From contig JAEUWD010000048.1 of assembly GCA_016786485.1 (NCBI GenBank), positions 124,001 to 188,000 of the forward strand: a stretch of 64,000 bases of DNA, read 5' to 3'. Below are positions 17,653 through 26,004 of this stretch, piece after piece (position 1 is the first letter of the stretch; each line of letters starts with the position of its first letter). This stretch comes from Bacteriovoracaceae bacterium. GTDB taxonomy: Bacteria > Bdellovibrionota > Bacteriovoracia > Bacteriovoracales > Bacteriovoracaceae. The notes beneath the pieces were generated by a model. The model was not told where the DNA came from and did not search any database. It saw only the letters and a program-made list of their open reading frames with translations. A program made the translations under genes and the position numbers.

Positions 17653-19177
17653 TATTATTTATTGGCAGTTTTACAATAAAACTGGCCCCTTTTGTGTATG
17701 CAAAATCAAAGTATAAATCACCTTTCATTCGACGGACTAGATTACGTGAGATGGGTAAGCCTAAACCGGTGCCACTTTCTTTAGTGGTATAGAACGGTTG
17801 GAATAAATAATCGGCTTTCTTTTTTTCGATACCAGGTCCGTTATCGCTAACTTTGATGTAAAGGTCATGGTCGATCCAAACCTTAACGGTAATAGTCGGT
17901 TTCAAGGTTTGTGAAGTACGTAAAGCTTGTGCAGCGTTAACAATCAAGTTAAAGAGAATTTGAATAACCCAAGTTTGATTTACTTCCAGATTTAAATTTC
18001 CGCACTCTTCACTATATGCAATAGTTCTTTCGATTCCGCGCGTTTCACTTTTAGTTAATGTAATCGCTTCATCGATGAGCTTTTGTAGTGATACCATTTG
18101 GGTTTTATTATTATTGCTGTAAATATTTGAGAAGTTTTCAATAATCAATTGGCAGCGCTCAACGCTTTTGGCAATTTCTTCGACGAGTTCTTTATCGTCT
18201 TGGTTTTTCATTTCAGATTCAATGATTTTACTGGAAAGGCCAAGACCAAACAGAGGATTACTTAATTCGTGTCTTAACGTATTAAGTAGTTCACCTAGTA
18301 AAGAAACACGTTGAAAGTGAAAGATATCAGAAGTGTGCTCAGCTAATTCATTATATTCATAAATCACTGCATAAATGTTGTCTTTGACCAAAAAACTTTC
18401 TTTTACTTTAAGATCTTCGTAATTTTCTAATTTTTTAAAAATAGTATTTTTAAAAATAATTTCTTGCTGATGATAGATGGCCATTGGATATGGATATTCA
18501 TGCAAACAGTGGATCAAGTGAATAATTTTTCGGTTCGCACTTTCTTGATAAAGGAGTCCGTTGAAGATTGGAAGTAACATGGAAGAGAAGCTATAAAAAA
18601 AATGAAGCTCTTCTTTATTGGGGACTAAAAAGTCATTACGGGAAATAACTAAAATAATATTGTACTTGGGTAAAATAAATTCTTTCGCCAGAAATGTTCC
18701 AACCAGTTTTAAATTAAGGTTTTTGATCTGACTTTGATTAAAAGATTTATTCTTACTTTTTTTAATGACGTTAAAGAGATAATTGAAATCATTAATATTT
18801 AAGATAGTATTTGAACTACCGTCTTCATGGATGTAATTGAAGCACGCAGCTTGGGTATTTCCTTTTTCATGAATAATTAGATGACATGAAAGATAGGAAT
18901 GCAGACCTTCGAGATTTAAAAATTCTTTAGGAAACGATTCGATACCATCGCAAAGCACCATGAGCTTTTCAAGTGAATCTTTCTTTTTTTGCCAGTGAAT
19001 GATTTGATCATGCTTATTGGAAACGGATTGTAAGTGAGCATACTTTTTAAGCAGTTTATTGCTTTCCTGCTCTAGCGACTTCATGGTTTTAGTAAAGTCG
19101 AATAAATTTAGGTCGTGGTCGTTTTTTGATTCGGAGTGGCTTGGTTTTTTAATGTTGAGATAATTTGTATTTTCCAC
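17633..19177 (-). CDS. Cytoplasmic sensor histidine kinase
   Basis: 514 aa with a GTG start inside the preceding gene. No membrane segment is seen. The N-terminal 60 residues include a short coiled coil. Residues about 65-215 look GAF-like and 220-290 PAS-like, by fold pattern only. The phosphoacceptor region is LRHELSNPLFGLGL (His303). The ATPase domain has LIVNAAQAL (N box), VSDNGPGIEKKKAD (G1), QPFYTTKESGTGLGLPIS (F/G2), which makes it NtrB/KinA-like. The receiver gene overlaps its end. The signal is unknown and the last residues read into a short PINNN tail. Confidence 0.9.
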   Translation of the reverse strand: MENTNYLNIKKPSHSESKNDHDLNLFDFTKTMKSLEQESNKLLKKYAHLQSVSNKHDQIIHWQKKKDSLEKLMVLCDGIESFPKEFLNLEGLHSYLSCHLIIHEKGNTQAACFNYIHEDGSSNTILNINDFNYLFNVIKKSKNKSFNQSQIKNLNLKLVGTFLAKEFILPKYNIILVISRNDFLVPNKEELHFFYSFSSMLLPIFNGLLYQESANRKIIHLIHCLHEYPYPMAIYHQQEIIFKNTIFKKLENYEDLKVKESFLVKDNIYAVIYEYNELAEHTSDIFHFQRVSLLGELLNTLRHELSNPLFGLGLSSKIIESEMKNQDDKELVEEIAKSVERCQLIIENFSNIYSNNNKTQMVSLQKLIDEAITLTKSETRGIERTIAYSEECGNLNLEVNQTWVIQILFNLIVNAAQALRTSQTLKPTITVKVWIDHDLYIKVSDNGPGIEKKKADYLFQPFYTTKESGTGLGLPISRNLVRRMKGDLYFDFAYTKGASFIVKLPINNNEHTYH

Positions 19178-19500
19178 CGAATAAGATTATCGACTAGCTC
19201 ATGCTCCATCAAGTCACAAAGCATGAAATTATCATTTTTTTCCCAAGAACTGACAATGGCCCGCAGGATTTGGAGGAGCTCGATACTTATTTGTTTTAAA
19301 TCGATCTTTACGTTCTGGTCGCAGTTTGAGCAAAAGACGGCTTCCGTTGTGAGTGAGGTGAAGCTTTCGATATGATCGATAGTGCTGTAAAGCTGTGAGC
19401 GACTCGGCCCATTGATACGCATACTTTGAGCTGTTTTAGTTACTTCTTTGATAACTCTATCTGAAATCATTTGTAGTGTTGAAAAGTGATTTGTTTCCAA
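19108..19500 (-). CDS. Unrecognised 130-aa protein upstream of the kinase
   Basis: I do not recognise this family. It is predicted soluble and mostly helical, with one CSNC pair near residue 58 and a Thr-rich tail. Its 3' end overlaps the kinase gene by 70 bases in another frame, an unusually long overlap. It starts one base after the stop of the GT9 gene. The tight packing suggests it works with, or is translationally coupled to, the kinase and regulator. It could be a sensor partner or a flagellar protein; sequence does not decide. Confidence 0.6.
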   Translation of the reverse strand: METNHFSTLQMISDRVIKEVTKTAQSMRINGPSRSQLYSTIDHIESFTSLTTEAVFCSNCDQNVKIDLKQISIELLQILRAIVSSWEKNDNFMLCDLMEHELVDNLIRWKIQIISTLKNQATPNQKTTTT

Positions 19501-19501
19501 A

Positions 19502-21184
19502 TTAAACCGTCCTTGAAGGTGTTGTGGAGGCAGTTGAATTTTGAGCCACGCACTGCGAAATTAGTTCATAGAAAATCGAACACGCCTGATTTCCTTGATT
19601 AAACCCAATCAAGGTGTTTTCGGCAACAGTAATAATACTGTCTCCTGGCACGTTTGAGAGCTTCACGTGATAGTAATTCACGATAGGCGCTAGAAACGGA
19701 TAGTGATTTTTAATGATCGAAGTCATCTGAATGATTTCATTTATTTTTGTATTGTACTCTTGTAGTTTTGGGATTTGAGGCGTTTTAGCTTTTGTTTCAT
19801 CCAGTAAAAATTTAGAAAAATTAGTTCCAAATTTATACAGTTCAAAAAGATGTGTGACACCTTCAAGATAGAAATTTAATGTCTTTTTTACGGTGTCAGA
19901 AAGTTTAGGCACTGAAGACGAAATTTCAAGGCCAGAAAGAGTAAATGACCACAAAATTTTATAAAACGATTGAAACAACATCATGGAATCAGTTTGTTGT
20001 TTGCTAATTTCTTCTAGTTCTAATTCACGTGTATCTGGTTCGTAGGTCTTAAACACATTTACATTATCAATTGATAAATCGCGGGCCTTGTCAGACTTTA
20101 ATAACTCTTGAACGTCACCACCGGCCAGAATGGTATTGGTAATCGCCACCACTGATTGGTAAGACAGATCGGAGTGGCAAGGCATCAACTCACATGGGGT
20201 TGTATTATGGCACGGGTAACACTTAATTCGAGGTGCGATATTGAGTGCGCCTACTTGGTATGGTGTTGTTTCATAAGGTCTTACTGTACCTAGTGAAAGT
20301 GTAAGCGAGGGAGTTTGTGCGACTGCCGCTAAATGCCCTACCATCGAATCATGACCGATAAATAGCTTAGCATCTGTTAATGTGCGGTAAACTTCTTCTA
20401 TACTTTTGGTGCCTACAAAATAATCAAGGCGATCAGAGAAGCCTTTTAAAATTTGGCTGTCCTTAAAAAAGTGAAGTTCACTTTCATCTTCTTTGCCACC
20501 CACCAGGGTAATTTTATAATCTGAATTGTGTTTTAGAATTTGATAAATTACTTCCAACCACTTTGAATGACCCCAGCGTTTCCGCTTTTCAGAGGCAAAG
20601 GGGTGGATAACAATACTATTTGAGCGAGTCGAAAGATCATTAGTGACCTGCGGGATTTCTGTGCGACTCACCCCGAGTATACGCTTATAGATATCGACTA
20701 AGTTATACGGCGTGAAAGCGGTTTTCATAATATTAGAAAAAACCAACTGACTCCAGGTATCGTTCACAATAATTTGAGCATTAGTGCTGCGATAACAGCC
20801 AATTTTGAGCGAGGTATTTACCAAGCTAGTTAAATACGTCGATGGCTTACAGAACGAAAGATTTACAACCACATCGATGCCAACATCGTTAATTGATTTT
20901 AACAATGATCGACAAGCATTCATAGTTTGCTTAAGGCTTTTTTCACCTTCATAAGCAAAAAAATCTTTAGTATCGAGGTAAATAATATTATCGAAAACTT
21001 CATCTAGCAAAAAAGCTAATGGTTTTGCAAATTTTTTACGTGCGATTAAAGTTAAGGCGACTTCTGGGTATTGTTTGTTTAATTCTTTGGCCGCGAGAAA
21101 GGTTTGAATCAGATCACCAATTCGAGTGAGCTGAATGATGGCCAAAGACTTTTTATTTTTTAGTTCGGACAATGCTAAATTCAT
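19502..21184 (-). CDS. GT9 (heptosyltransferase-like) glycosyltransferase
   Basis: 560 aa. The first 350 residues match the GT-B heptosyltransferase family (GT9): IIQLTRIGDLIQT near 17, IHPFASEKRKRWG near 193, ITLVGGKEDESE, the nucleotide-sugar motif FIGHDSMVGHLAAVAQ and a Cys cluster CYPCHNTTPCELMPC. About 190 further residues are helical and do not look like known GT9 enzymes. LPS heptosyltransferases are shorter, and the gene sits in a flagellar operon beside a Maf-like gene. Flagellin modification is therefore more likely than LPS core synthesis. Donor and acceptor are unknown. Confidence 0.8.
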   Translation of the reverse strand: MNLALSELKNKKSLAIIQLTRIGDLIQTFLAAKELNKQYPEVALTLIARKKFAKPLAFLLDEVFDNIIYLDTKDFFAYEGEKSLKQTMNACRSLLKSINDVGIDVVVNLSFCKPSTYLTSLVNTSLKIGCYRSTNAQIIVNDTWSQLVFSNIMKTAFTPYNLVDIYKRILGVSRTEIPQVTNDLSTRSNSIVIHPFASEKRKRWGHSKWLEVIYQILKHNSDYKITLVGGKEDESELHFFKDSQILKGFSDRLDYFVGTKSIEEVYRTLTDAKLFIGHDSMVGHLAAVAQTPSLTLSLGTVRPYETTPYQVGALNIAPRIKCYPCHNTTPCELMPCHSDLSYQSVVAITNTILAGGDVQELLKSDKARDLSIDNVNVFKTYEPDTRELELEEISKQQTDSMMLFQSFYKILWSFTLSGLEISSSVPKLSDTVKKTLNFYLEGVTHLFELYKFGTNFSKFLLDETKAKTPQIPKLQEYNTKINEIIQMTSIIKNHYPFLAPIVNYYHVKLSNVPGDSIITVAENTLIGFNQGNQACSIFYELISQCVAQNSTASTTPSRTV

Positions 21185-21312
21185 GTCCTTTCCTCTTCAA
21201 TTAATGAAGAAAGAAAAAGGATCTCAAGCTCGTCATTATCGACTTCGAGCCCACTATTAATCTTTTTTTGGATTTCATCCAATTTGCGGTAAATTTCTTC
21301 TTTAAAACTCAA
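21181..21312 (-). CDS. Small 43-aa acidic protein in the flagellar operon
   Basis: A TTG start lies five bases after a perfect AGGAGG (21318-21323 on the complementary strand). The product begins MSFKEEIYRK and ends LSSLIEEERT. It is very acidic, predicted helical, with no membrane segment. Its TGA overlaps the ATG of the GT9 gene (ATGA), the usual coupling form. The strong ribosome-binding site and exact overlap argue for a real gene. Function is unknown; a small adaptor or a translational leader for the glycosyltransferase are both possible. Confidence 0.65.
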   Translation of the reverse strand: MSFKEEIYRKLDEIQKKINSGLEVDNDELEILFLSSLIEEERT

Positions 21313-21336
21313 TCAGTCCTCCTTGAATTTAAGTCA

Positions 21337-22905
21337 TTAAAGACTTAATTCAGATTTGGTATTTGCTGCAGGATTAGCTGAACGATGGATTCTTTCTGAC
21401 GTACTCACTAGTATTTGACTGATAGTTTGCAGGTTGTTCTTCAATTCAAATAAACATTTTTCAACATAGCGGTGATTTTCTTCGCTATTGCCGTAAGGTG
21501 CATTTTCAATTCTAGCTTTGAAATAATGAACAACGCTCGAGCATAGATTCTTTTCGTTAGAAAAATTAAATAATTTATCCATGCCAATTAAGAATTCATG
21601 CGTATTGCGAGTTGAATTTTTAGCATTGATGAATGATCTTATGGTCGAAAGTAATGTTCTTAGAATTGTCGTCATGGGCTCTTTTTGTTCAGTAATGTAA
21701 CGAGACATTTCTTTTTCATGGCCGACAGCATGGAAAATTTCTGTTTGAGCAAAAACTTTGGCCGCGACTTGGCGTGAAAGGAAATATTCAATATCTCTTC
21801 GTGCATTTTGTGAATAAAGCGGGCGATAAATAATTCCCAACTCATCTTGCGCCGTTAAGTAAAGATCTAACTCACTACGAGTAATTTTGGTGTTCTCAAA
21901 ATAATATTCGATAGTGGCATAAAGGCTTGGTCCAATATTGGCTTCTTCTGTTCTTCTAACTGCGGTGAGGCTATTAATCAGACTGCTACCATTTTGATAA
22001 AATGACGTATTTGGATGGACACAAAGTGATGAAGTTTCACATAAATCAGCTAGTTGCAGATAACTTTGATTGGCACAAATAACGAGGTCTAGGTTTTTAA
22101 GAACCGCACCTGCCACGTATAAATCAGCATTGATAGTAATAATCTGATTGTTAAATGATTTATTAATCAAATTGATAACTTCTTTTTCTTCCGCATCACC
22201 CTGTATTAATAAAATAGGATAGTACGAATCAGATTTATAGAGACTATCAACGAGCGAAATGAGTTCGTGTTCTTCAATTGCTAATTGGCCGTCATCACCC
22301 ACAAATTGTATTCCAACGAATTTGACTTCTGTTTTGGTGTGCGCCAGTTTTTTGCGAATAATTTTAAAGTTTTCATTCGCGAGATTAATAAATTCTCGGT
22401 CGATATTTAAATGACTGCCTTTCGTAAATGGTAATGAATTGATTTGGGTATCTAAATCATGAGCATGAATAGTTGAGGCATTGTTTTGCGAAATAAGCTT
22501 TAGCATCGCCATGGTTGAAGATGCATGTAAACTCTTATTAGGGTTAAATGAAACGCCTTTTATTTTTTTTGTATTCAAAAAGCTTGCGATGAGAGCAGTG
22601 AATTGGTCACAGCTATAAGTATAAATCTCATCCCAAACTTCGCTTCTCATCGGAGTTAAAGCATTCCAAAATAAATTCAGTGCATGAGCGTCAGAATAAA
22701 TCTGACGTGACTTAAAAGTTTGAATTTTTTTTCTATCAACCACGTGGACTTGCTTAACGTACGGGATCAGTTTGGCCAGATTTGCGCTTTCTTGAAAACA
22801 CGAAATGTGGATTTCATTTCGGTCGCTATGCGCACGATATTGATTCACAAGGTGGGCACATGAAAGAAAGTCTTTCGTATTATAGGCCAGGATTAGAATT
22901 TTCAT
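21337..22905 (-). CDS. Divergent GT9-like glycosyltransferase
   Basis: The start is the ATG giving MKILILAYN, with GGGGAGG six bases upstream; this makes 522 aa. The Rossmann start and the block VAGAVLKNLDLVICANQSYLQLADL, matching the GT9 pattern where the motif is usually N-D-T/S-G-x-x-H-L-A, indicate a degenerate GT-B fold. The His and Asp of the classic motif are not kept, so activity is uncertain. A helical C-terminal region of about 170 residues resembles, in layout, the tail of the other GT9 gene. It overlaps the Maf-like gene by 26 bases. Confidence 0.62.
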   Translation of the reverse strand: MKILILAYNTKDFLSCAHLVNQYRAHSDRNEIHISCFQESANLAKLIPYVKQVHVVDRKKIQTFKSRQIYSDAHALNLFWNALTPMRSEVWDEIYTYSCDQFTALIASFLNTKKIKGVSFNPNKSLHASSTMAMLKLISQNNASTIHAHDLDTQINSLPFTKGSHLNIDREFINLANENFKIIRKKLAHTKTEVKFVGIQFVGDDGQLAIEEHELISLVDSLYKSDSYYPILLIQGDAEEKEVINLINKSFNNQIITINADLYVAGAVLKNLDLVICANQSYLQLADLCETSSLCVHPNTSFYQNGSSLINSLTAVRRTEEANIGPSLYATIEYYFENTKITRSELDLYLTAQDELGIIYRPLYSQNARRDIEYFLSRQVAAKVFAQTEIFHAVGHEKEMSRYITEQKEPMTTILRTLLSTIRSFINAKNSTRNTHEFLIGMDKLFNFSNEKNLCSSVVHYFKARIENAPYGNSEENHRYVEKCLFELKNNLQTISQILVSTSERIHRSANPAANTKSELSL

Positions 22906-23545
22906 TCTTTGCCTCCCCAACCTCGACGGTTAACATATGAAAAGCCAGAAAAAAGAGGTCTTTTTTATCGGTTAATGTTTTTAACCGGCTGATACTTTTG
23001 GTAAAATCATCAATGCTCGACTCATCAGTTATTTTCAATAGATCTTTTTGCAACTCTGGATGAACAATGCTGGCATAATCGCGCACGTAACTTGAATGTT
23101 TATATTTTAAAAATTGTTTAAACATTTCAAGATTCAAATTAAGTGAAACATCGTGAACCAAAACGGACGGCTTATCATAAAGGTAATTTAAAAAAGTTTG
23201 CTCAGAGTAAAGCTTGTTCACATCGCCTAAATGTTTAATGACTGTTTTATTATTGAGAAAAGGCCGTTTCTGATTAAAAAGCTTAATCAATTCTAAATTA
23301 GGTTCAATGATAATAATTTGATAATCAACTTTTTTCGAAACGAGATATTTGATGAGTTGGTCAACGTGAAAACCAAAACCTAAACCAAGTACAATGAACT
23401 GATGACGGTTATCAATCAGTGACATATTAGTCGTAACAAAAGCTTCTGCTTCTTTTACGGGATTATAAATGGAATGAAGATAGACACCGTCAATAACGGG
23501 GACATCATGTCCGGTTCTTGCTTCTTTGAGTACGATTTCAGGCAT
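22880..23545 (-). CDS. Maf-like (motility accessory factor) short protein
   Basis: 221 aa. LHSIYNPVKEAEAFV, then VLGLGFGFHVDQLIKYL and IIIEPNLELIKLF, match the N-terminal region of Maf flagellin glycosyltransferases: the pattern Y-x-P-x-x-E-A, L-G-x-G-L-G-Y-H-x-x-x-L, then V-x-E-P. The large C-terminal MAF_flag10 catalytic domain of normal Maf (600+ aa) is absent. Two GT9-like genes follow instead. AAGGA lies five bases before the ATG. Maf transfers nonulosonic acids to flagellin in Campylobacter and Aeromonas; a role here in flagellin modification is inferred from motif and location. Confidence 0.65.
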   Translation of the reverse strand: MPEIVLKEARTGHDVPVIDGVYLHSIYNPVKEAEAFVTTNMSLIDNRHQFIVLGLGFGFHVDQLIKYLVSKKVDYQIIIIEPNLELIKLFNQKRPFLNNKTVIKHLGDVNKLYSEQTFLNYLYDKPSVLVHDVSLNLNLEMFKQFLKYKHSSYVRDYASIVHPELQKDLLKITDESSIDDFTKSISRLKTLTDKKDLFFLAFHMLTVEVGEAKNENSNPGL

Positions 23546-23585
23546 AAAATCCTTTTTAGCCTTTCTGAGATATTATAAGACAATT

Positions 23586-23981
23586 TTATCTTTTTACATT
23601 ATTTAAATTGTACCCTTTAACCCCTTGTTTTTGTTTATGAACAACACCAATTTCCTGATGAGTTTTGTCTTTTATTGCGTGAAGTGTATCAAGTAACTTT
23701 TGATCAACTTGAAAAATTTGTTCCACACAAATTTGGGTACGTGAAACCCAGTTTTGAACTTTCATATTCAGCGTTTTTTCTGGCTGACAAGCTTTAAGCT
23801 CATTTTCGATTTCTGTCTGAAGTGTTGCAATAATATTCAGAAGTCTTTCGCGATTCTGAGCATCAGCCTCAATTCCGTTGATGTTTTCAGTATTGGCATC
23901 CGCTAACATTTTTTCAGTTAACTCAAGAGACTTATTAAGTAGGTCGAGGTGTTGATCCATTTTATAAATAACGTTTTCCAT
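23586..23981 (-). CDS. FliT/FlgN-like flagellar chaperone (by position)
   Basis: 131 aa, highly helical, with heptad-like stretches (LDLLNKSLELTEKML, then NRERLLNIIATLQTEIENEL). It lies right after fliS with a one-base overlap. fliT follows fliS in many fliD-fliS-fliT operons, and FliT-type export chaperones are short helical proteins that bind FliD. No motif is strong enough to prove identity, so the name is positional. It has a basic C-terminal tail ending NNVKR. Confidence 0.55.
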   Translation of the reverse strand: MENVIYKMDQHLDLLNKSLELTEKMLADANTENINGIEADAQNRERLLNIIATLQTEIENELKACQPEKTLNMKVQNWVSRTQICVEQIFQVDQKLLDTLHAIKDKTHQEIGVVHKQKQGVKGYNLNNVKR

Positions 23982-24379
23982 TAGCCTTCCTTTGTTTGTG
24001 GAGCAGTTGTTTTCATATTTTTAACGGCCTGTAGCCACCCATCATAAAGTGTGTTCAGAACGTTAAGACAACCTTCAAGTGGTTTTGCGTCGATATTGAT
24101 ATTGGCTTGTGTACTGGCATGGAGGATATAGTCGTAAAGTGATTCGAGCTCTTTTGAAACAGTGCCACCGACTTCGTGATCAAGACTGTTCACTAATTCA
24201 ATAATGATGTCTTGTAGTTTTCCAATATGCTCGCCCTTTTTTGCAATTTGCTTTTCATGGATAGCGTCAATGGCAAGTCTGCAGTTTTTAATTGCAGCTT
24301 GATAGAGCATGAGCAGGATTTGTTCCTTACTCGCCGTTTTAACCGATGTTTTTTTGTAGGCCCCTAACCCGTAGCTCAT
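23981..24379 (-). CDS. fliS: FliS, flagellin export chaperone
   Basis: 132-aa four-helix protein that binds the flagellin C-terminus before export. It shows the family pattern: an N-terminal GLGAYKKTSV, TASKEQILLMLYQAAIKNCRLA, a middle helix IIELVNSLDHEVGGTVSKELESLYDYIL, and LNVLNTLYDGWLQAV. It starts 21 bases after fliD and overlaps the next gene by one base. Confidence 0.93.
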   Translation of the reverse strand: MSYGLGAYKKTSVKTASKEQILLMLYQAAIKNCRLAIDAIHEKQIAKKGEHIGKLQDIIIELVNSLDHEVGGTVSKELESLYDYILHASTQANINIDAKPLEGCLNVLNTLYDGWLQAVKNMKTTAPQTKEG

Positions 24380-24400
24380 TTGATCCTCCTGATCGACTTA

Positions 24401-25792
24401 CTAACCCAGTGGTGATGGAGCTGAGCCAATTCCAGCTAATCCAGCACCCTGAGATTTGATTCTATTTATAGTTTCTTCTAATCTTGCAAATTTTGCTTTT
24501 AAATTTTCTTCTTTTCTGGCGATCATTCGCTCTTTGTTATCAATTTGTTTATCGATGTCATCAATATTTCTTTGTAGGCCATTTTTGCGTGAATTAAGGA
24601 CTCCGTTTGGCTGTTGTAAGAGTTGGTTAACAACACTGTCGAGATTGTCGACAAAGCCGTTATTTTTACCACCCTCAATTGAATATGACCCTGCCACAAT
24701 TTCTGAAACTTTTTGATAATTACTTTCTATTTCCTTTTCGAATTTAGCAGCATCGAATTTTAAAACCCCGTTACGTTGAAAACTAATACCGATATCGCTG
24801 ATTCGGAACACACCGGTTTTGGTACGAATTGGAGTAAAAATGGTACTGCGTAAACGACTTTCTAGTGTTTGCAAGGTGATATCACCACCCAGTGTCTTGG
24901 AAGTATCAGTCGTCTCATCCATCGTGTTTTGGCTTTTAATGAATTCAAAAACCTTATTGATATTATCAACAAGGGAGCTAATTTTTCCGGTAATGGCCTG
25001 TGAGTCTTCTTTTACGCTTAAAGTGAATTCATCACCTGGTTTGGCTTTCTTCAAATCAATGGTGAGGCCAGGAATAATTTCATTGGCCTTATTTTCTGGT
25101 ACCTGAATTTCAAATCCGTCCAGCTTAATTTTAGCATCCTGAGCATCTCGATGTGATTCGAAGTAAAGATCTTCTTCACCGTCGACGAAATATAAATTGG
25201 GGAACTCGGCTTTTTTCCCATCACCTGTACTGGTAAGCGCAATAATGAGTCGCCATGGTTTCTCTTTATCCGTTCCGTCGTTAACAACGGTAGCATGCAT
25301 GCCACTTTCCGAATCTTTATTTATTAGTTTGGCAATACCATCTAGGCTTGAATGTTCTTCATCAATGTAAACTTCTTTGGTGCTGCCATCAGGAAGTTTG
25401 TATTGGATGTAGCCAACACCTAAATAAGTATTTTCCTTATCTTCAATCCCGTTAGAGATGGCCGATGATTTTCGTGCGAGTTGAGTCACTTCAACTTGAT
25501 AATTCCCTGGCATTGCAATATTTTTATCGGCGGTGACACCAATCAGGTTTTCATTCGTGTCAATTTTAATTTCGCGTAAACTTCTTTCGCCTTTGTTCTT
25601 AAAAACTTCACCGCGTACGTTCTCCATCAATTTAGTGAGTTCGCTTACTAGGCCTTTTTTGGCTTCGATTTTACTTTTGCGTTCTTGCATTTGCTGAATA
25701 GGAATTTTTTCGCCCGCAACAATCTGTTGAACGATATCTTTAGGCAATCCTGAGTTGATAGAACCAAAGGCAATTCCCAATGCATCCTCCAT
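24401..25792 (-). CDS. fliD: FliD, flagellar filament cap
   Basis: Cap protein (hook-associated protein 2) that folds flagellin at the filament tip. The N-terminus shows GSINSGLPKDIVQQIVAGEK followed by a basic coiled coil, VEVTQLARKSSAIS and LDGIAKLINK. The C-terminus shows DIGISFQRNGVLKFDAAKFE and a terminal coiled coil from LDSVVNQLL to RLEETINRIKSQ. The 463 aa are typical. AGGATGC-like sequence is upstream, though the ribosome-binding site is modest. It is the first gene of the long - strand operon. Confidence 0.94.
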   Translation of the reverse strand: MEDALGIAFGSINSGLPKDIVQQIVAGEKIPIQQMQERKSKIEAKKGLVSELTKLMENVRGEVFKNKGERSLREIKIDTNENLIGVTADKNIAMPGNYQVEVTQLARKSSAISNGIEDKENTYLGVGYIQYKLPDGSTKEVYIDEEHSSLDGIAKLINKDSESGMHATVVNDGTDKEKPWRLIIALTSTGDGKKAEFPNLYFVDGEEDLYFESHRDAQDAKIKLDGFEIQVPENKANEIIPGLTIDLKKAKPGDEFTLSVKEDSQAITGKISSLVDNINKVFEFIKSQNTMDETTDTSKTLGGDITLQTLESRLRSTIFTPIRTKTGVFRISDIGISFQRNGVLKFDAAKFEKEIESNYQKVSEIVAGSYSIEGGKNNGFVDNLDSVVNQLLQQPNGVLNSRKNGLQRNIDDIDKQIDNKERMIARKEENLKAKFARLEETINRIKSQGAGLAGIGSAPSPLG

Positions 25793-25885
25793 GATCTCAA
25801 TTGGGTTGGGGAAAATGATACACGTCCCCTTAAAAGTAGGTTAACATGAGAGGCTGAGCATTTATACTAGGCATAAATAGCAATA

Positions 25886-25945
25886 GAAAAAGCCCACTCA
25901 TTTGGGGTGAATGGGCTCGTAAATACGAGAATAACAATTATGGTT
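25886..25945 (-). ncRNA. Orphan intrinsic terminator with upstream hairpin; candidate small RNA
   Basis: Read on the - strand, a perfect CTCGT-ATTT-ACGAG hairpin (25916-25929) overlaps a terminator whose arms are AGCCCA (25891-25896) and TGGGCT (25912-25917). The stem continues with three further pairs after one mismatch, and five T residues follow. The next gene to the right is on the other strand, so no annotated transcript ends here. On the - strand CCGACA, a 17-base spacer and CAAAAT form a weak promoter about 20-45 bases upstream of the hairpins. The fliD start lies about 95 bases downstream. Confidence 0.42.
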
Positions 25946-26004
25946 TTTACAGATTATTTTGTTAACCTGTACTAATCTTGTCGGGTATTTTGGGGAAAAC
26001 TTAA

